A DNA stretch of 64,000 nucleotides from Pseudomonas fulva NBRC 16637 = DSM 17717. GTDB lineage: Bacteria; Pseudomonadota; Gammaproteobacteria; Pseudomonadales; Pseudomonadaceae. Positions 1 through 8,415 of the stretch are shown here, piece after piece. How positions within the stretch are numbered: the first letter of the stretch is position 1; every line of letters starts with the position of its first letter. The stretch is taken from NCBI RefSeq assembly GCF_000730565.1, contig NZ_BBIQ01000001.1, positions 372,001 through 436,000 of the forward strand. The letters run 5' to 3'. The notes beneath the pieces were generated by a model. The model was not told where the DNA came from. It saw only the letters and a list, made by a program, of their open reading frames with translations, and made no database searches. The translations under genes were made by a program, and so were the position numbers.

Positions 1-2
1 TC

Positions 3-575
3 CGCAAGACCAAGGCCATGGCCTACGACAACCCACAGGCACTGCACCTGTTGCTGGACAAACTGGCGCAGTCGGTAACCACGTACCTCAATGGGCAGAT
101 CCTGGCCGGAGCCCAGGCCGTGCAGATCTTCGATACCTGGGGCGGCAACCTGTCGTCGGCGGCCTATCAGGAATTCTCCCTGGCCTATATGCGCAGAATC
201 GTCAGCGGCCTGATTCGCGAACATGACGGGCGCAAAGTCCCCGTCATCCTGTTCACCAAGAACGGTGGCCTGTGGCTGGAAAGCATTGCCGATGCCGGGG
301 CCGATGCCCTGGGGCTGGACTGGACCTGCGACATCGGCGATGCCCGTCGCCGGGTAGGTGACAAGGTCGCCTTGCAGGGCAATATGGACCCGACCGTCCT
401 GTATGCCCGGCCGCAGGCCATTCGTGCGGAAGTGGCGCGCATCCTGGCCAGCTACGGCCATGGCAGCGGCCATGTGTTCAACCTGGGCCACGGCATCACG
501 CCGGAGGTCGACCCTGAAAACGCGGGCGCCTTCATCAATGCCGTGCACGAGCTGTCGGCGCAGTATCACCAGTGA
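3..575 (+). CDS. hemE: Uroporphyrinogen decarboxylase, C-terminal part (cut by window edge)
   Basis: Cytosolic enzyme of heme biosynthesis that decarboxylates the four acetate side chains of uroporphyrinogen III to give coproporphyrinogen III. Only about the last 190 residues are present; the reading frame is open to the left edge, so the start lies outside. Recognised from the conserved C-terminal half: the segment [11 protein letters not shown], the [16 protein letters not shown] block, [11 protein letters not shown] and the C-terminal [13 protein letters not shown] signature, which are typical of HemE. No close downstream partner on the same strand; the next gene starts 130 nt later with its own leader. 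Confidence 0.96.
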   Translation, partial: RKTKAMAYDNPQALHLLLDKLAQSVTTYLNGQILAGAQAVQIFDTWGGNLSSAAYQEFSLAYMRRIVSGLIREHDGRKVPVILFTKNGGLWLESIADAGADALGLDWTCDIGDARRRVGDKVALQGNMDPTVLYARPQAIRAEVARILASYGHGSGHVFNLGHGITPEVDPENAGAFINAVHELSAQYHQ

Positions 576-705
576 ACCGGTTGTGACAGCGCATTACGCT
601 GCATGGCCCGACTGGGGCTGAATGCAGCAAGGCTGTCGCATTAAGTTTCAATTCAGCGGTGCTCGCTAGGCTGGTCCTACTCCAACACAGGTAGGACCCG
701 CCCCC

Positions 706-1056
706 ATGAAAGCACGCTATCTTGCCCTGATCCTTGCCCCCCTGTTCAGCACCGCTGCATTGGCTTCAGGTGGCTACACCGGCCCTGGCGCGCAGTCGAT
801 TTCCACCGTGGCCGCTGCCAGCGAGGCCGCAGACGATACCCCGGTGGTCTTGCAGGGCTACGTAACCCGCAAGCTCGACAACGATGACAAATACGAATTC
901 AAGGACAGCACCGGCACCATCACGGTCGAGATCGATGACGAGGACCTGCCAGCCACGCCATTCAATGACAAGACCAAGGTCAAGCTCACTGGTGAAGTCG
1001 AGAAACACTTGATGAGCCGCGAGGTGGACGTGGACCGTGTCGAGATCATCAACTGA
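706..1056 (+). CDS. YgiW/YdeI-family periplasmic OB-fold stress protein
   Basis: A 116-residue exported protein. The first 20 residues (MKARYLALILAPLFSTAALA) are a signal peptide. The mature part starts GGYTGPGA and carries the VVLQGYV...YEFKDSTGTITVEID pattern of the BOF/YgiW small periplasmic OB-fold family, linked in enterobacteria to stress tolerance and biofilm regulation. Family assignment is from motif and length (usual length 110-130); the ligand is unknown. The upstream RBS is weak (AGGTAGG, about 11 nt before ATG). Monocistronic; converges on the MFS gene across a long hairpin. Confidence 0.85.
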   Translation: MKARYLALILAPLFSTAALASGGYTGPGAQSISTVAAASEAADDTPVVLQGYVTRKLDNDDKYEFKDSTGTITVEIDDEDLPATPFNDKTKVKLTGEVEKHLMSREVDVDRVEIIN

Positions 1057-1074
1057 TCCAGCACTCCTGTCGCA

Positions 1075-1121
1075 GGCAGGCCGGTTCTTGGCGAGTCCGC
1101 CGCGCCGTGAACCGGCCTGCC
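1075..1121. terminator. Long hairpin between convergent genes
   Basis: A 13-bp perfect inverted repeat (1075-1087 GGCAGGCCGGTTC against 1109-1121) lies between the convergent ygiW-like and MFS genes. There is no clear U tract, so it may be a REP-like palindrome acting as a bidirectional barrier rather than a classical rho-independent terminator. Confidence 0.5.
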
Positions 1122-1129
1122 CCCAGCCT

Positions 1130-2380
1130 TCAGGCGGCCTTTGGCGCCAAGGTGCTCAGGCGCAACGCCACCATCAGGGCCACCGCCAGCAAGCTCCCAA
1201 TGAACAGGCCAATACCATTCCAGCCCCAATGATGCCAGAACACCCCGCCCGCCGTGCCCGCCACGCTTGAACCGGCGTAATAGCAGAACAGATACAGCGA
1301 AGAGGCCTGGCCCTTGGCTTTCAGCGCCCGGCGCCCGATCCAGCTGCTGGCCACCGAGTGAGCCCCGAAGAAGCCGAAGGTGAAGACGAGCATGCCCAGG
1401 ATGATCAGTGACAGCGGCTGGGTCAGGGTCATGAGCAAGCCGCCGCCCATGACCACGATGCTGGCCCAGAACACCTTGCGCCGCCCCAGCCTGTCAGCCA
1501 GTGCGCCCACCTGGGCCGAACTGTAGATGCCGGACAGGTAGACGACCGACAGCAAACCCACCAGGGCTTGGTTCATGTGATAAGGCTCGGCCAGCAAGCG
1601 GTAGCCGATGTAGTTGAACAGAGTGACGAAGGCGCCCATGAGCAGGAAGGCTTCGAGGAACAGCCAGGGCAAGCCGGCGTCCTTGAAGTGCATGAGGAAC
1701 CCGTTGACCAGCGTGCGTGGGTTCAGGGTCTGGGGCTGGAAGTTGCGCGACTCGGGCAATGCCTTCCAGAACACGATCGCCGCCAGCAACGCCAGGCTTC
1801 CCAAGGTGAGCAGTGCCGCGTGCCAGCTGACGAAATCGATCAGCACGCCAGTGATCAGGCGTCCGCACATGCCGCCGATGGCATTGCCGCCGATGTACAG
1901 GCCCATGGCCAGGCCGATGTGCTGTGGGTGGATTTCTTCACTGAGGTAGGTCATGGCCACCGCCGCCAGCCCGCTCAACGACAACCCGACCAGTGCCCGG
2001 GTTGCCAGGACCAGCTCCCAGGTCGGCATCACCGCGCTGGCTATCGTGGACAAGGCCGCGCAGCCCAGCGCCGCCACCATTACCGGCTTGCGGCCGATGC
2101 GGTCGGAAATCGGGCCTGTGACCAGCAGACCGAGCGCCAGCATGCCGGTCGAAACCGAAAGCACCAGGCTGCTCTGTGCAGCGTTGATGCCGAACTCCTT
2201 CGACAGCAAGGGCATCATCGGTTGGACGCAGTAAAGCAGGGCAAAGGTAGCGAAGCCGCCGCTGAACAGCGCCAGCACCGTTCTCATGAAGGCCGGCGTG
2301 CCTTTTTCGATCCAGGCGTCGTTCGAGGTCATGGGCTCGGGTTCGGGTTTGGTCGCTACAAGGGCTACAGCGGTTTTCAC
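1130..2380 (-). CDS. MFS transporter, YnfM-like
   Basis: Inner-membrane major facilitator superfamily permease, about 416 residues with 12 hydrophobic segments. The loop 2-3 signature GPISDRIGRKPVM and the second-half copy ALADRLGRRKVF are clear. The FALLYCVQPMMPLL start of helix 1 resembles the YnfM/drug-efflux branch. The start is uncertain: a GTG at 2380 follows GAGG and gives a short hydrophilic N-terminus; an ATG at 2413 is possible but would run into the palindromic operator zone. Divergent from a LysR regulator, which suggests that the regulator controls export of its own inducer. Substrate unknown. Confidence 0.85.
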   Translation of the reverse strand: MKTAVALVATKPEPEPMTSNDAWIEKGTPAFMRTVLALFSGGFATFALLYCVQPMMPLLSKEFGINAAQSSLVLSVSTGMLALGLLVTGPISDRIGRKPVMVAALGCAALSTIASAVMPTWELVLATRALVGLSLSGLAAVAMTYLSEEIHPQHIGLAMGLYIGGNAIGGMCGRLITGVLIDFVSWHAALLTLGSLALLAAIVFWKALPESRNFQPQTLNPRTLVNGFLMHFKDAGLPWLFLEAFLLMGAFVTLFNYIGYRLLAEPYHMNQALVGLLSVVYLSGIYSSAQVGALADRLGRRKVFWASIVVMGGGLLMTLTQPLSLIILGMLVFTFGFFGAHSVASSWIGRRALKAKGQASSLYLFCYYAGSSVAGTAGGVFWHHWGWNGIGLFIGSLLAVALMVALRLSTLAPKAA

Positions 2381-2425
2381 AGGCAAGTACCTCAGAGGCA
2401 GTGAAAAAATCATATAGCTGGCTAA

Positions 2426-2458
2426 TAATTAGGTCCAATATATTGTTCGACCTAATTA
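2426..2458. promoter_or_regulatory. 10-bp palindrome between MFS and LysR genes, probable LysR operator
   Basis: TAATTAGGTC (2426-2435) and GACCTAATTA (2449-2458) form a perfect inverted repeat with a 13-nt AT-rich spacer, in the short divergent gap. LysR regulators usually bind such interrupted dyads (T-N11-A cores) upstream of the divergently transcribed target. The arms are seen in the sequence; binding is inferred. Confidence 0.65.
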
Positions 2459-2488
2459 AGACGTTTCACGACCTATGAGGGGTGGGTG

Positions 2489-3382
2489 ATGGAGCTGCGC
2501 CATTTACGCTATTTCGTCGCGGTTGCCGAAGAATTGCACTTCGGCCGGGCGGCTCAGCACCTGGGCATTTCGCAGCCGCCGCTTAGCCAGCAGATTCTGG
2601 CGCTCGAGCAAGAACTCGGGGCGCGGCTGTTCGAGCGGACCAACCGCCGTGTCGAGCTCAGCGAGGCCGGGCGACTGTTTCTGGAAGAGGCTCGCCAGGT
2701 GTTGGCGCAGGTCGAAAAGGCCGCCGATGTCGCCCGGCGCGCACAGTTGGGGGAACTGGGTGAGATGAAGATCGGCTTCACCTCCTCGGCACCGTTCACC
2801 TCCAAAATTCCCAAGGCGATTCATGCATTCCGGCAGCGCTTTCCTGCCGTGCACCTGAACCTCATGGAAATGAGCAGCCGCGAAGTGGCGCAGGGCGTAT
2901 TCGACGAGTCCATCGAAGTGGGGCTAATGCGGCCCATGCCGCTGGCAGACGGCCTGGTGGCGACCGAGCTGTTTCGTGAGCCCTTGGTGGCAGTGATCAA
3001 CGCCTCTCATGCGCTGGCCAACGGCGCCGAACAGGGTGTGCACCTGGCAGCGTTGGCCCACGAGCCCTTCGTGTTCTTTCCGCGTAGCTACGGCAGTGGT
3101 TTGTACGCGCAGTTACTGGAGCTGGCGCGCCAGGCGGGTTTCAGTCCCCACTTTGCGCAGGAGGCAGGGGAGGCCATGACCATCATCGGCCTGGTGTCGG
3201 CGGGGCTTGGGGTGTCGGTGCTGCCGGCGTCCTATCAGCGCATGCGCATTGAGGGCGTGGTGTACCGCACCTTGCTGGACGAGCAGGCCACCTCGGCGGT
3301 CTGGCTGGTACAGCGCCAGTCCCGCAGGTCAGCGATGGCTCAGGCGTTTGCCGAGCTGCTCACCGGGCAGGTTCAGGGGTGA
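2489..3382 (+). CDS. LysR-family transcriptional regulator
   Basis: DNA-binding regulator of 297 residues. N-terminal winged HTH (about residues 1-60, with LRHLRYFVAVAEELHFGRAA and ISQPPLSQQILALEQELG), followed by a periplasmic-binding-protein-like effector domain to the end. ATG at 2489 follows a GAGGGG ribosome site; an in-frame GTG lies one codon earlier. Family length is about 300, so the gene is intact. It is divergent from the MFS gene with a palindrome between them and is probably both autoregulator and regulator of that transporter. The effector is not predictable. Confidence 0.93.
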   Translation: MELRHLRYFVAVAEELHFGRAAQHLGISQPPLSQQILALEQELGARLFERTNRRVELSEAGRLFLEEARQVLAQVEKAADVARRAQLGELGEMKIGFTSSAPFTSKIPKAIHAFRQRFPAVHLNLMEMSSREVAQGVFDESIEVGLMRPMPLADGLVATELFREPLVAVINASHALANGAEQGVHLAALAHEPFVFFPRSYGSGLYAQLLELARQAGFSPHFAQEAGEAMTIIGLVSAGLGVSVLPASYQRMRIEGVVYRTLLDEQATSAVWLVQRQSRRSAMAQAFAELLTGQVQG

Positions 3383-3409
3383 AACCTGACCGGTGAGCAG
3401 AGCGGATCA

Positions 3410-3856
3410 TCAGTTGACGCGGGCCAGGTCACCCTTGAGTGCAACACCGGCAATCACTGCACCGGCGTGGCATTCGTAAGTGGAAGCGTCCTTGCGTTCG
3501 TTGCGCTTGTAGTAGCTGGCGATGTTCGTCACCGCATTGGCGTTGGCCTTGCGGGCAGCGTCCTGCAAGGTCAGCAACGCGGACTGCAGGGCCCACTCGC
3601 AGGCAGCCTCGTCACTCTTGTTGAAGGCGTTGGTTTTCTTGTTGGTGACCGAGTTAGGGCTGATCACGGTGACCTTGCCGCGCGGCTTTACGCCGGCCAG
3701 GTAGAATTTGACCGAGCCATCGAGCTTCTTCTCGGCAAGCATCTGCTGCACCACCTTTTCGAACGGCAGGTACAACGCCGTGTCGCGGGCCTGGCTCAGG
3801 CCGGGCAGGGCAGCCAGCAGCAGGGCGGTAGCGGCGGTCAGGGTTTTCAAGCGCAT
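3410..3856 (-). CDS. Small exported protein, last gene of the aryl polyene operon
   Basis: 148 residues with a signal peptide cleaved near LSQARD (about residue 24). The mature part is soluble, with one Cys pair (about 87 and 129) that could form a disulfide. Proteins of this type are often labelled 'excinuclease' in databases, but nothing here resembles UvrABC: no P-loop, no zinc finger, and it is exported. It begins 15 nt after the preceding lipoprotein gene and is on the same strand as the APE operon, so it is probably cotranscribed and periplasmic. Function unknown. Confidence 0.7.
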   Translation of the reverse strand: MRLKTLTAATALLLAALPGLSQARDTALYLPFEKVVQQMLAEKKLDGSVKFYLAGVKPRGKVTVISPNSVTNKKTNAFNKSDEAACEWALQSALLTLQDAARKANANAVTNIASYYKRNERKDASTYECHAGAVIAGVALKGDLARVN

Positions 3857-3871
3857 CGGGTTCTTCCTTGG

Positions 3872-4303
3872 TCAGTGGTTGGATGAGGCGTTGCTGCGTT
3901 GCAGAAGCTGATCGGCGGACAGTGCGTTGAGCTGGCGCACGATGCTGCGGTCCAGGTTGTAGACCCAGCGGTTGTAGTTACGGTGGATCTTGCCGCCGTC
4001 ATACCCCAGTTCGCGGCTGTCGCGATAATCGATGCGGAACTGGCTGGCGCTGTAGTGGATGTCCACGGCGGCGTAGAAGGTATTGCGCACGGTGATGTCA
4101 GCCTGAATGACCGAAGCGCCGACCGACCGGGCCGTCCAGCCACGCTCGACGATGGCCTTGAGGATCGCCTGCTGGACCTGCTGCTGGGTGTAAGGGGTGG
4201 CAGCAGCCAATTGTTCCGAGGGGTTGAGCACCGGTTTGGAGGTACAGCCGGCAATGCCGGCCAGTACCAGCCCTAGTGCAGCGGCGCGTAGCAGTGAGGA
4301 CAT
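3872..4303 (-). CDS. Small lipoprotein downstream of the APE genes
   Basis: 143 residues. The N-terminal hydrophobic segment ends in the lipobox LAGIAGC, so the mature protein should be lipid-anchored at Cys20. The rest is one small alpha/beta-like domain rich in Tyr and Arg. No catalytic motif recognised. It starts 21 nt after the apeR stop and precedes the small exported protein by 15 nt, so the pair looks like the tail of the APE transcript. A role in handling or anchoring the pigment at the outer membrane is possible but is only inference from location. Confidence 0.75.
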   Translation of the reverse strand: MSSLLRAAALGLVLAGIAGCTSKPVLNPSEQLAAATPYTQQQVQQAILKAIVERGWTARSVGASVIQADITVRNTFYAAVDIHYSASQFRIDYRDSRELGYDGGKIHRNYNRWVYNLDRSIVRQLNALSADQLLQRSNASSNH

Positions 4304-4324
4304 TCCTTGCGCTCCTATCGAGGG

Positions 4325-5551
4325 TCAGGGCCAGCGGCGGAAGATCAGCGATGTGTTGACCCCGCCAAAGGCAAAATTGTTGTTCATCACAAACCCGTGG
4401 TTCATATGGCGAAACTCACCCCGCAGGTAATCCAGTTCGCCGCAGCGAGGGTCTACCGCGTCCAGGTTCAGCGTGTGCACATAGCGGTCGCTGTTCATCA
4501 TCTCGATGCTGAACCAGGACTCCAGTGCACCGCACGCCCCCAGCGTATGGCCCAGGAAGCTCTTCTGCGAACTGATGGGCATGCGTGGGCCGAACAGGCC
4601 GCTGGTGGCCAGGGTTTCGGCGATGTCGCCTTGCTCGGTGGCGGTGCCATGGCCGTTCACATAGCCAATCGCCTCCGGGGCCAGGCCTGCGTCTTCGAGC
4701 GCCAGCTCCATGGCCCTGCGCATGGTCGACTGTTCAGGCCGGGTCGTGTGCTGACCGTCGGCATTGCTGCCGAAACCGATGATCTCGGCATGAATCTTCG
4801 CGCCCCGCGCCTGTGCATGCTCAAGCGCTTCGAGCACCAGCATGCCGGCACCTTCGCCGATCACCAGGCCATCCCTGCCGCAGTCGTAGGGGCGCGGGCT
4901 GAGGTGCGGTGTGTCGTTCTTGAGGCTGGTGGCATAGAGCGCATCGAAGACCATGGCCTCGGTCGGGCACAGCTCTTCGGCACCGCCGGCCAGCATCATC
5001 GGCAAGCGGCCGTACTTGATGGCTTCGTAGGCATAACCGATGCCTTGGCTGCCGCTGGTGCAGGCACTGGACGTGGGGATCAGGCGCCCGGTCAGGCCGA
5101 AGAAAATGCTGATGTTGGCGGCGGTCGTGTGCGGCATCATGCGCACATAGGAGTTGGCATTGAGCCCGTCGGCCACCGAGTTGAGCAGCATGTTGCCGAA
5201 CGCCTTGATCTCGTCGGTGCTGCCGGTGGACGAGCCGCAGGCCACGCCCATGCGGCCGTCGCGAATGCTCGGGTCGCCGAGCAGGCCTGCATCGGCAAGG
5301 GCCTGTTCGGCGGCGCCAACGGCCAGGCGGGACACCCGGCCCATGCTGCGAAGCTGCTTGCGCGTCCAGTGCGCCGGGACCTTGAAATCATCGATGGGCC
5401 CTGCCAGGCGCGTGTTCATTTCCTCGAAGCGGTCCCACTCGTCCATGCGGCGGATACCACTGCGTTGGCTGGCGAAATGACCGGCAATGGTTGCCCAGTC
5501 GTTGCCCAGCGAGGTGATGCCGGCCATGCCGGTGACGACCACGCGACGCAT
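4325..5551 (-). CDS. apeR: 3-oxoacyl-ACP synthase of the aryl polyene pathway
   Basis: Condensing enzyme (ketosynthase II type, 408 residues) that extends the polyene chain with malonyl-ACP. All active-site residues are visible: Cys164 in SSACTSGSQG, His301 in NGHGTATEQGD, Lys330 and His335 in the SFLGHTLGA block. ATG at 5551 overlaps the ketoreductase stop (TGATG), so a GTG two codons upstream is less likely. APE systems characterised in Xenorhabdus and E. coli use two such ketosynthases plus a chain-length-factor-like protein; this is the downstream one, last of the core biosynthetic genes. Confidence 0.92.
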   Translation of the reverse strand: MRRVVVTGMAGITSLGNDWATIAGHFASQRSGIRRMDEWDRFEEMNTRLAGPIDDFKVPAHWTRKQLRSMGRVSRLAVGAAEQALADAGLLGDPSIRDGRMGVACGSSTGSTDEIKAFGNMLLNSVADGLNANSYVRMMPHTTAANISIFFGLTGRLIPTSSACTSGSQGIGYAYEAIKYGRLPMMLAGGAEELCPTEAMVFDALYATSLKNDTPHLSPRPYDCGRDGLVIGEGAGMLVLEALEHAQARGAKIHAEIIGFGSNADGQHTTRPEQSTMRRAMELALEDAGLAPEAIGYVNGHGTATEQGDIAETLATSGLFGPRMPISSQKSFLGHTLGACGALESWFSIEMMNSDRYVHTLNLDAVDPRCGELDYLRGEFRHMNHGFVMNNNFAFGGVNTSLIFRRWP

Positions 5552-6279
5552 CAGCACAGCCCCCCGTTGACCGCCAGCACCTGGCGGGTAATGTAGCTGG
5601 CCTCCGGCGACATGAGGAAGTTGACGGCGCCCGCTACCTCTTCAGCGGTGCCCATGCGCCCGGCAGGGATCATCTTCATCAGTTCGTCTACCGGCACATG
5701 TTCGTCGAGCATGGCGGTGTCGATCAGCCCGGGCGCTACGCAGTTGACGGTGATGCGCCGCTTGCCCAATTCGATTGCCAGGGCCTTGGCCGCCCCGATC
5801 AGGCCCGCCTTCGACGCGCTGTAGTTGACCTGCCCGCGGTTGCCGATGAGCCCCGAAACCGAGGTGATGCAGACGATGCGACCCGGCGCACGGCGGCGGA
5901 TCATGGGCATCGTCAGCGGCTGCAGCACATTGTAGAAACCGTCCAGGTTGGTCCGCAGCACCTGGTCCCAATCCTCGTCGGTCAGCGCCGGGAAAGCGCC
6001 GTCGCGGGTCAGGCCGGCATTGCACACCACGCCGTAATAGGCGCCGTGGGCCTCCACGTCGGCTTCGAGCGCTGTGCGGCAGGCGGCACGTTCGCCGATG
6101 TCGAACTGCAATACCCGCGCCTGCTGCCCCAACGCGCGCACTTGATCGGCCACCGCGTCGGCGTCGGCCCGGCCGCTGCGGCAATGCAGCACCAGGTCGT
6201 AGCCCGAGCGGGCCAAGCGCAGGGCGATGGCGCGGCCGATTCCACGGCTCGAACCGGTCACCAGAATGGTATCAGTCAT
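5551..6279 (-). CDS. apeQ: 3-oxoacyl-ACP reductase (FabG-like) of the aryl polyene pathway
   Basis: NADPH-dependent short-chain dehydrogenase, 242 residues, reducing the beta-keto group after each elongation. Rossmann motif TGSSRGIG at 8-15, NAG at 87-89, catalytic Ser140, Tyr153 and Lys157 (YSASK), and the C-terminal NGG typical of FabG. The ATGA overlap with the upstream dehydratase and the TGATG overlap with apeR indicate translational coupling. Every residue expected for activity is present. Confidence 0.93.
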   Translation of the reverse strand: MTDTILVTGSSRGIGRAIALRLARSGYDLVLHCRSGRADADAVADQVRALGQQARVLQFDIGERAACRTALEADVEAHGAYYGVVCNAGLTRDGAFPALTDEDWDQVLRTNLDGFYNVLQPLTMPMIRRRAPGRIVCITSVSGLIGNRGQVNYSASKAGLIGAAKALAIELGKRRITVNCVAPGLIDTAMLDEHVPVDELMKMIPAGRMGTAEEVAGAVNFLMSPEASYITRQVLAVNGGLC

Positions 6280-6743
6280 GACAGGGGCTCCTCAGGGCCC
6301 GCTTCGGCCAGGTAGCTGGCCGCTTGCGGCGGGCGGTACACATTCAGGCGGGCGGTGGCGTGGATGCCGGGGCCGCGCAGGTGACATTCGAAAACGCCCA
6401 TGCCGTTCTCGTCTTCGAGCGAACGCTGGGCGTGCACATGCAATTGGGCGCCGGCCGGAAAAGACTCGACATCGCACGAGTACTTGCGGGCACCGAGCAG
6501 GAAACCCAGCTCGACGGCTTGCCCATTGCGCCGTGCCCGACAGCCGGCATAGGCGGCCACGCTCTGGGCCATCAATTCGATGCCGAACCAGGCCGGCAGG
6601 CTGCCATCGGCGCGATTGAACAGTGCGCCGGGCCGTACGGTGGTGCGGGTGCTGATCTGCTCCTCGTCACAATGCTCGATGTGATCGATCAGGATCATGT
6701 CGCCAGCATGGGGCAGCAGCTCGGCCAGGGGCCAGGTGATCAT
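6276..6743 (-). CDS. apeP: Hotdog-fold dehydratase of the aryl polyene pathway
   Basis: 155-residue FabZ/FabA-like dehydratase that removes water from the 3-hydroxyacyl-ACP intermediate. Seen: an N-terminal LPHAGDMILIDHI segment containing the catalytic His and the helix segment GIELMAQSVAAYAG with the Glu typical of the family. In characterised APE systems ApeP works with ApeI, the second dehydratase; the ApeI equivalent here is fused to the ligase at 18055-19734. Overlaps both neighbours by 4 nt. Confidence 0.88.
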   Translation of the reverse strand: MITWPLAELLPHAGDMILIDHIEHCDEEQISTRTTVRPGALFNRADGSLPAWFGIELMAQSVAAYAGCRARRNGQAVELGFLLGARKYSCDVESFPAGAQLHVHAQRSLEDENGMGVFECHLRGPGIHATARLNVYRPPQAASYLAEAGPEEPLS

Positions 6744-7933
6744 GCGGTGTCTCCAAGAATCAGGCTGACGTTGTTGCCGCCGAAGGCGAACGAGTTGCTC
6801 ATCAGTCGGCGTGGGCCATGGGTTGCCAGGCGCTGGCTGCCGTCGACCAGGGTCAGTTCAGGCAGGGCAGGGTCGGGCTGACCGTCCCACACGTGCGGCG
6901 GCAGCAAACCCAACGGGTTGTGCCTGCTCAGGCTCAGCCAGCAGAACGCTGCCTCGAGCGCACCGGCAGCGCCCAGGGTGTGGCCCGTCATCGGCTTGCT
7001 GGATGAGCAGGGCAGGCCGGCGCCGAACAGGGTATCGACGGCCAGGCTTTCCATGGCGTCATTATGGGGCGTGGCGGTGCCGTGCAGGTTCAGGTAATGG
7101 ATGTGCGCGGGCTCAAGCCCCGCATTGTCCAGCGCTTTGCCCATGCACTGCAAGGCACCGGCGCCAGTTGGGTCGGGCGCGGAGATGTGGTGCGCGTCGG
7201 AACTGGCGCCCGCGCCGAGCAAGGCGATGCGCTCGCCTTGCGCTTCGGGTGTGCGGGTCATCAAGAACAAGGCGGCGGCCTCGCCGATATTGATGCCGTC
7301 GCGGTTGGCCGAGAGCGGATTGCAGCGGTGCTCGCTGATCGCTTCCAGAGCGCTGAACCCATTGAGCGTGAGGTGACAGAGGCTATCCACGCCGCCGCAC
7401 AGCACTGCATCGCACACGCCCAGGTCCAGCAGGCGCCGAGCGCTCAGCAGTGCTCGGCCGCTGGAGGTACACGCGGTTGAAATCACATAGGCCGGGCCGC
7501 CGAGTTGCAGCCAGTCGGCGAGAAAGTCGGCCGGCGCGCTCAACACTTGCTGGTCATAGTGATAATCGGCCGGGAAGTGGCCGCCCGCCAGGAAGTGGCC
7601 AATGGCGGCACTGCCTTCGGCGATGCCCGAAGTGCTGGTGCCCAGGACCACCCCAACACGGTGGGCGCCGTATTGTGCGATCGCCTGGCGCAGGGCGGGC
7701 TCTATCTGCAACGCGGCGGCGTACAGCAGCTGGTTGTTGCGACTGTGCTGCTCCGGCAAGGGGACGGCTGGCAGTGGCTGCATCACGGCTCCCACCGGAG
7801 GCTGGCGCTCGGGGATCCAGCCTGCGGCCGGCCGCATTCCTGAGCAGTCGCCGGCGAACAGGCGTGCGGCGACCTCGGCCTGGCCATGGCCAAGGGCGCA
7901 GATCAGGCCCAGGGCATTGAGGTAGGCGGTCAT
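6740..7933 (-). CDS. apeO: Second 3-oxoacyl-ACP synthase of the aryl polyene pathway
   Basis: Ketosynthase of 397 residues with an intact catalytic set: Cys155 (STACTSSGR), His284 (NLHGTATPHND), Lys313 and His318 (SSKPMTGHTLGAAGALE). It is therefore a condensing enzyme and not a Cys-less chain-length factor. In APE pathways ApeO and ApeR divide chain initiation and elongation. Start and stop overlap the DUF3261 and dehydratase genes by 4 nt each. Confidence 0.9.
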   Translation of the reverse strand: MTAYLNALGLICALGHGQAEVAARLFAGDCSGMRPAAGWIPERQPPVGAVMQPLPAVPLPEQHSRNNQLLYAAALQIEPALRQAIAQYGAHRVGVVLGTSTSGIAEGSAAIGHFLAGGHFPADYHYDQQVLSAPADFLADWLQLGGPAYVISTACTSSGRALLSARRLLDLGVCDAVLCGGVDSLCHLTLNGFSALEAISEHRCNPLSANRDGINIGEAAALFLMTRTPEAQGERIALLGAGASSDAHHISAPDPTGAGALQCMGKALDNAGLEPAHIHYLNLHGTATPHNDAMESLAVDTLFGAGLPCSSSKPMTGHTLGAAGALEAAFCWLSLSRHNPLGLLPPHVWDGQPDPALPELTLVDGSQRLATHGPRRLMSNSFAFGGNNVSLILGDTA

Positions 7934-8415
7934 GGTGTGTGCTCACGGGGCAGGGGGGCGACTACATAGCGCAGGCCTTGGTCCAAGTGCAAGTCGAAGG
8001 CGTGGGCCGTGCGGTAGGTCACTCGCCAGCGCTTGCCCAGCCAACGCTGCCCCTGCTCCTGCCGGGCCTGGGGATACGACCGGGCCAACTGGTCCTGTGG
8101 CGTGAGGGCGAACAGCACGGCGGCGAACAACTCGCGGGCCGCCGGGTCGGGTGGCAGCAAGCCGTCGGCCTGCCACTGCTGGCCGTCCAGCACTTGTCGC
8201 GCCTGGGGAATACCCAGCAGGTCGAGCAGCGACCAGCGCAGGCGGCCACCCTCGTCCTGGATCACCAGCAGCCAGTCCTGGCGCTGACCGGCCTGGGTAC
8301 GCTCCACATGCAGTTGCTGCGGCAGGGCAAGCGCCGGGGGGGATGCGGGCAGCGGGGCCCTGGCGGCGCAGGCACCGAGCATCAGGCAAAGGACTAGCGC
8401 CATCCAGGTTTTCAT
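7930..8415 (-). CDS. apeN: DUF3261 lipoprotein of the aryl polyene cluster
   Basis: 161 residues, lipoprotein signal with lipobox LMLGAC (Cys16), so probably membrane-anchored in the periplasm. The rest is a DUF3261-type domain with the LLGIPQARQVLDGQQW and FDLHLDQGLRY patterns found in APE and similar pigment clusters. Role unknown; together with the LolA-like protein and the MMPL exporter it probably belongs to the pigment's envelope delivery set. Overlaps methyltransferase and apeO genes by 4 nt. Confidence 0.8.
   Translation of the reverse strand: MKTWMALVLCLMLGACAARAPLPASPPALALPQQLHVERTQAGQRQDWLLVIQDEGGRLRWSLLDLLGIPQARQVLDGQQWQADGLLPPDPAARELFAAVLFALTPQDQLARSYPQARQEQGQRWLGKRWRVTYRTAHAFDLHLDQGLRYVVAPLPREHTP

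Noticed and set aside
3410-3856. Excinuclease label for the small exported protein
   Set aside because: It has a signal peptide and none of the UvrA/B/C motifs, so the DNA-repair name is not supported.
4307-5596. 429-residue plus-strand open frame
   Set aside because: Antisense shadow of apeR; composition is Arg/His/Gly/Ala-rich with no domain, while the minus strand has complete ketosynthase motifs.
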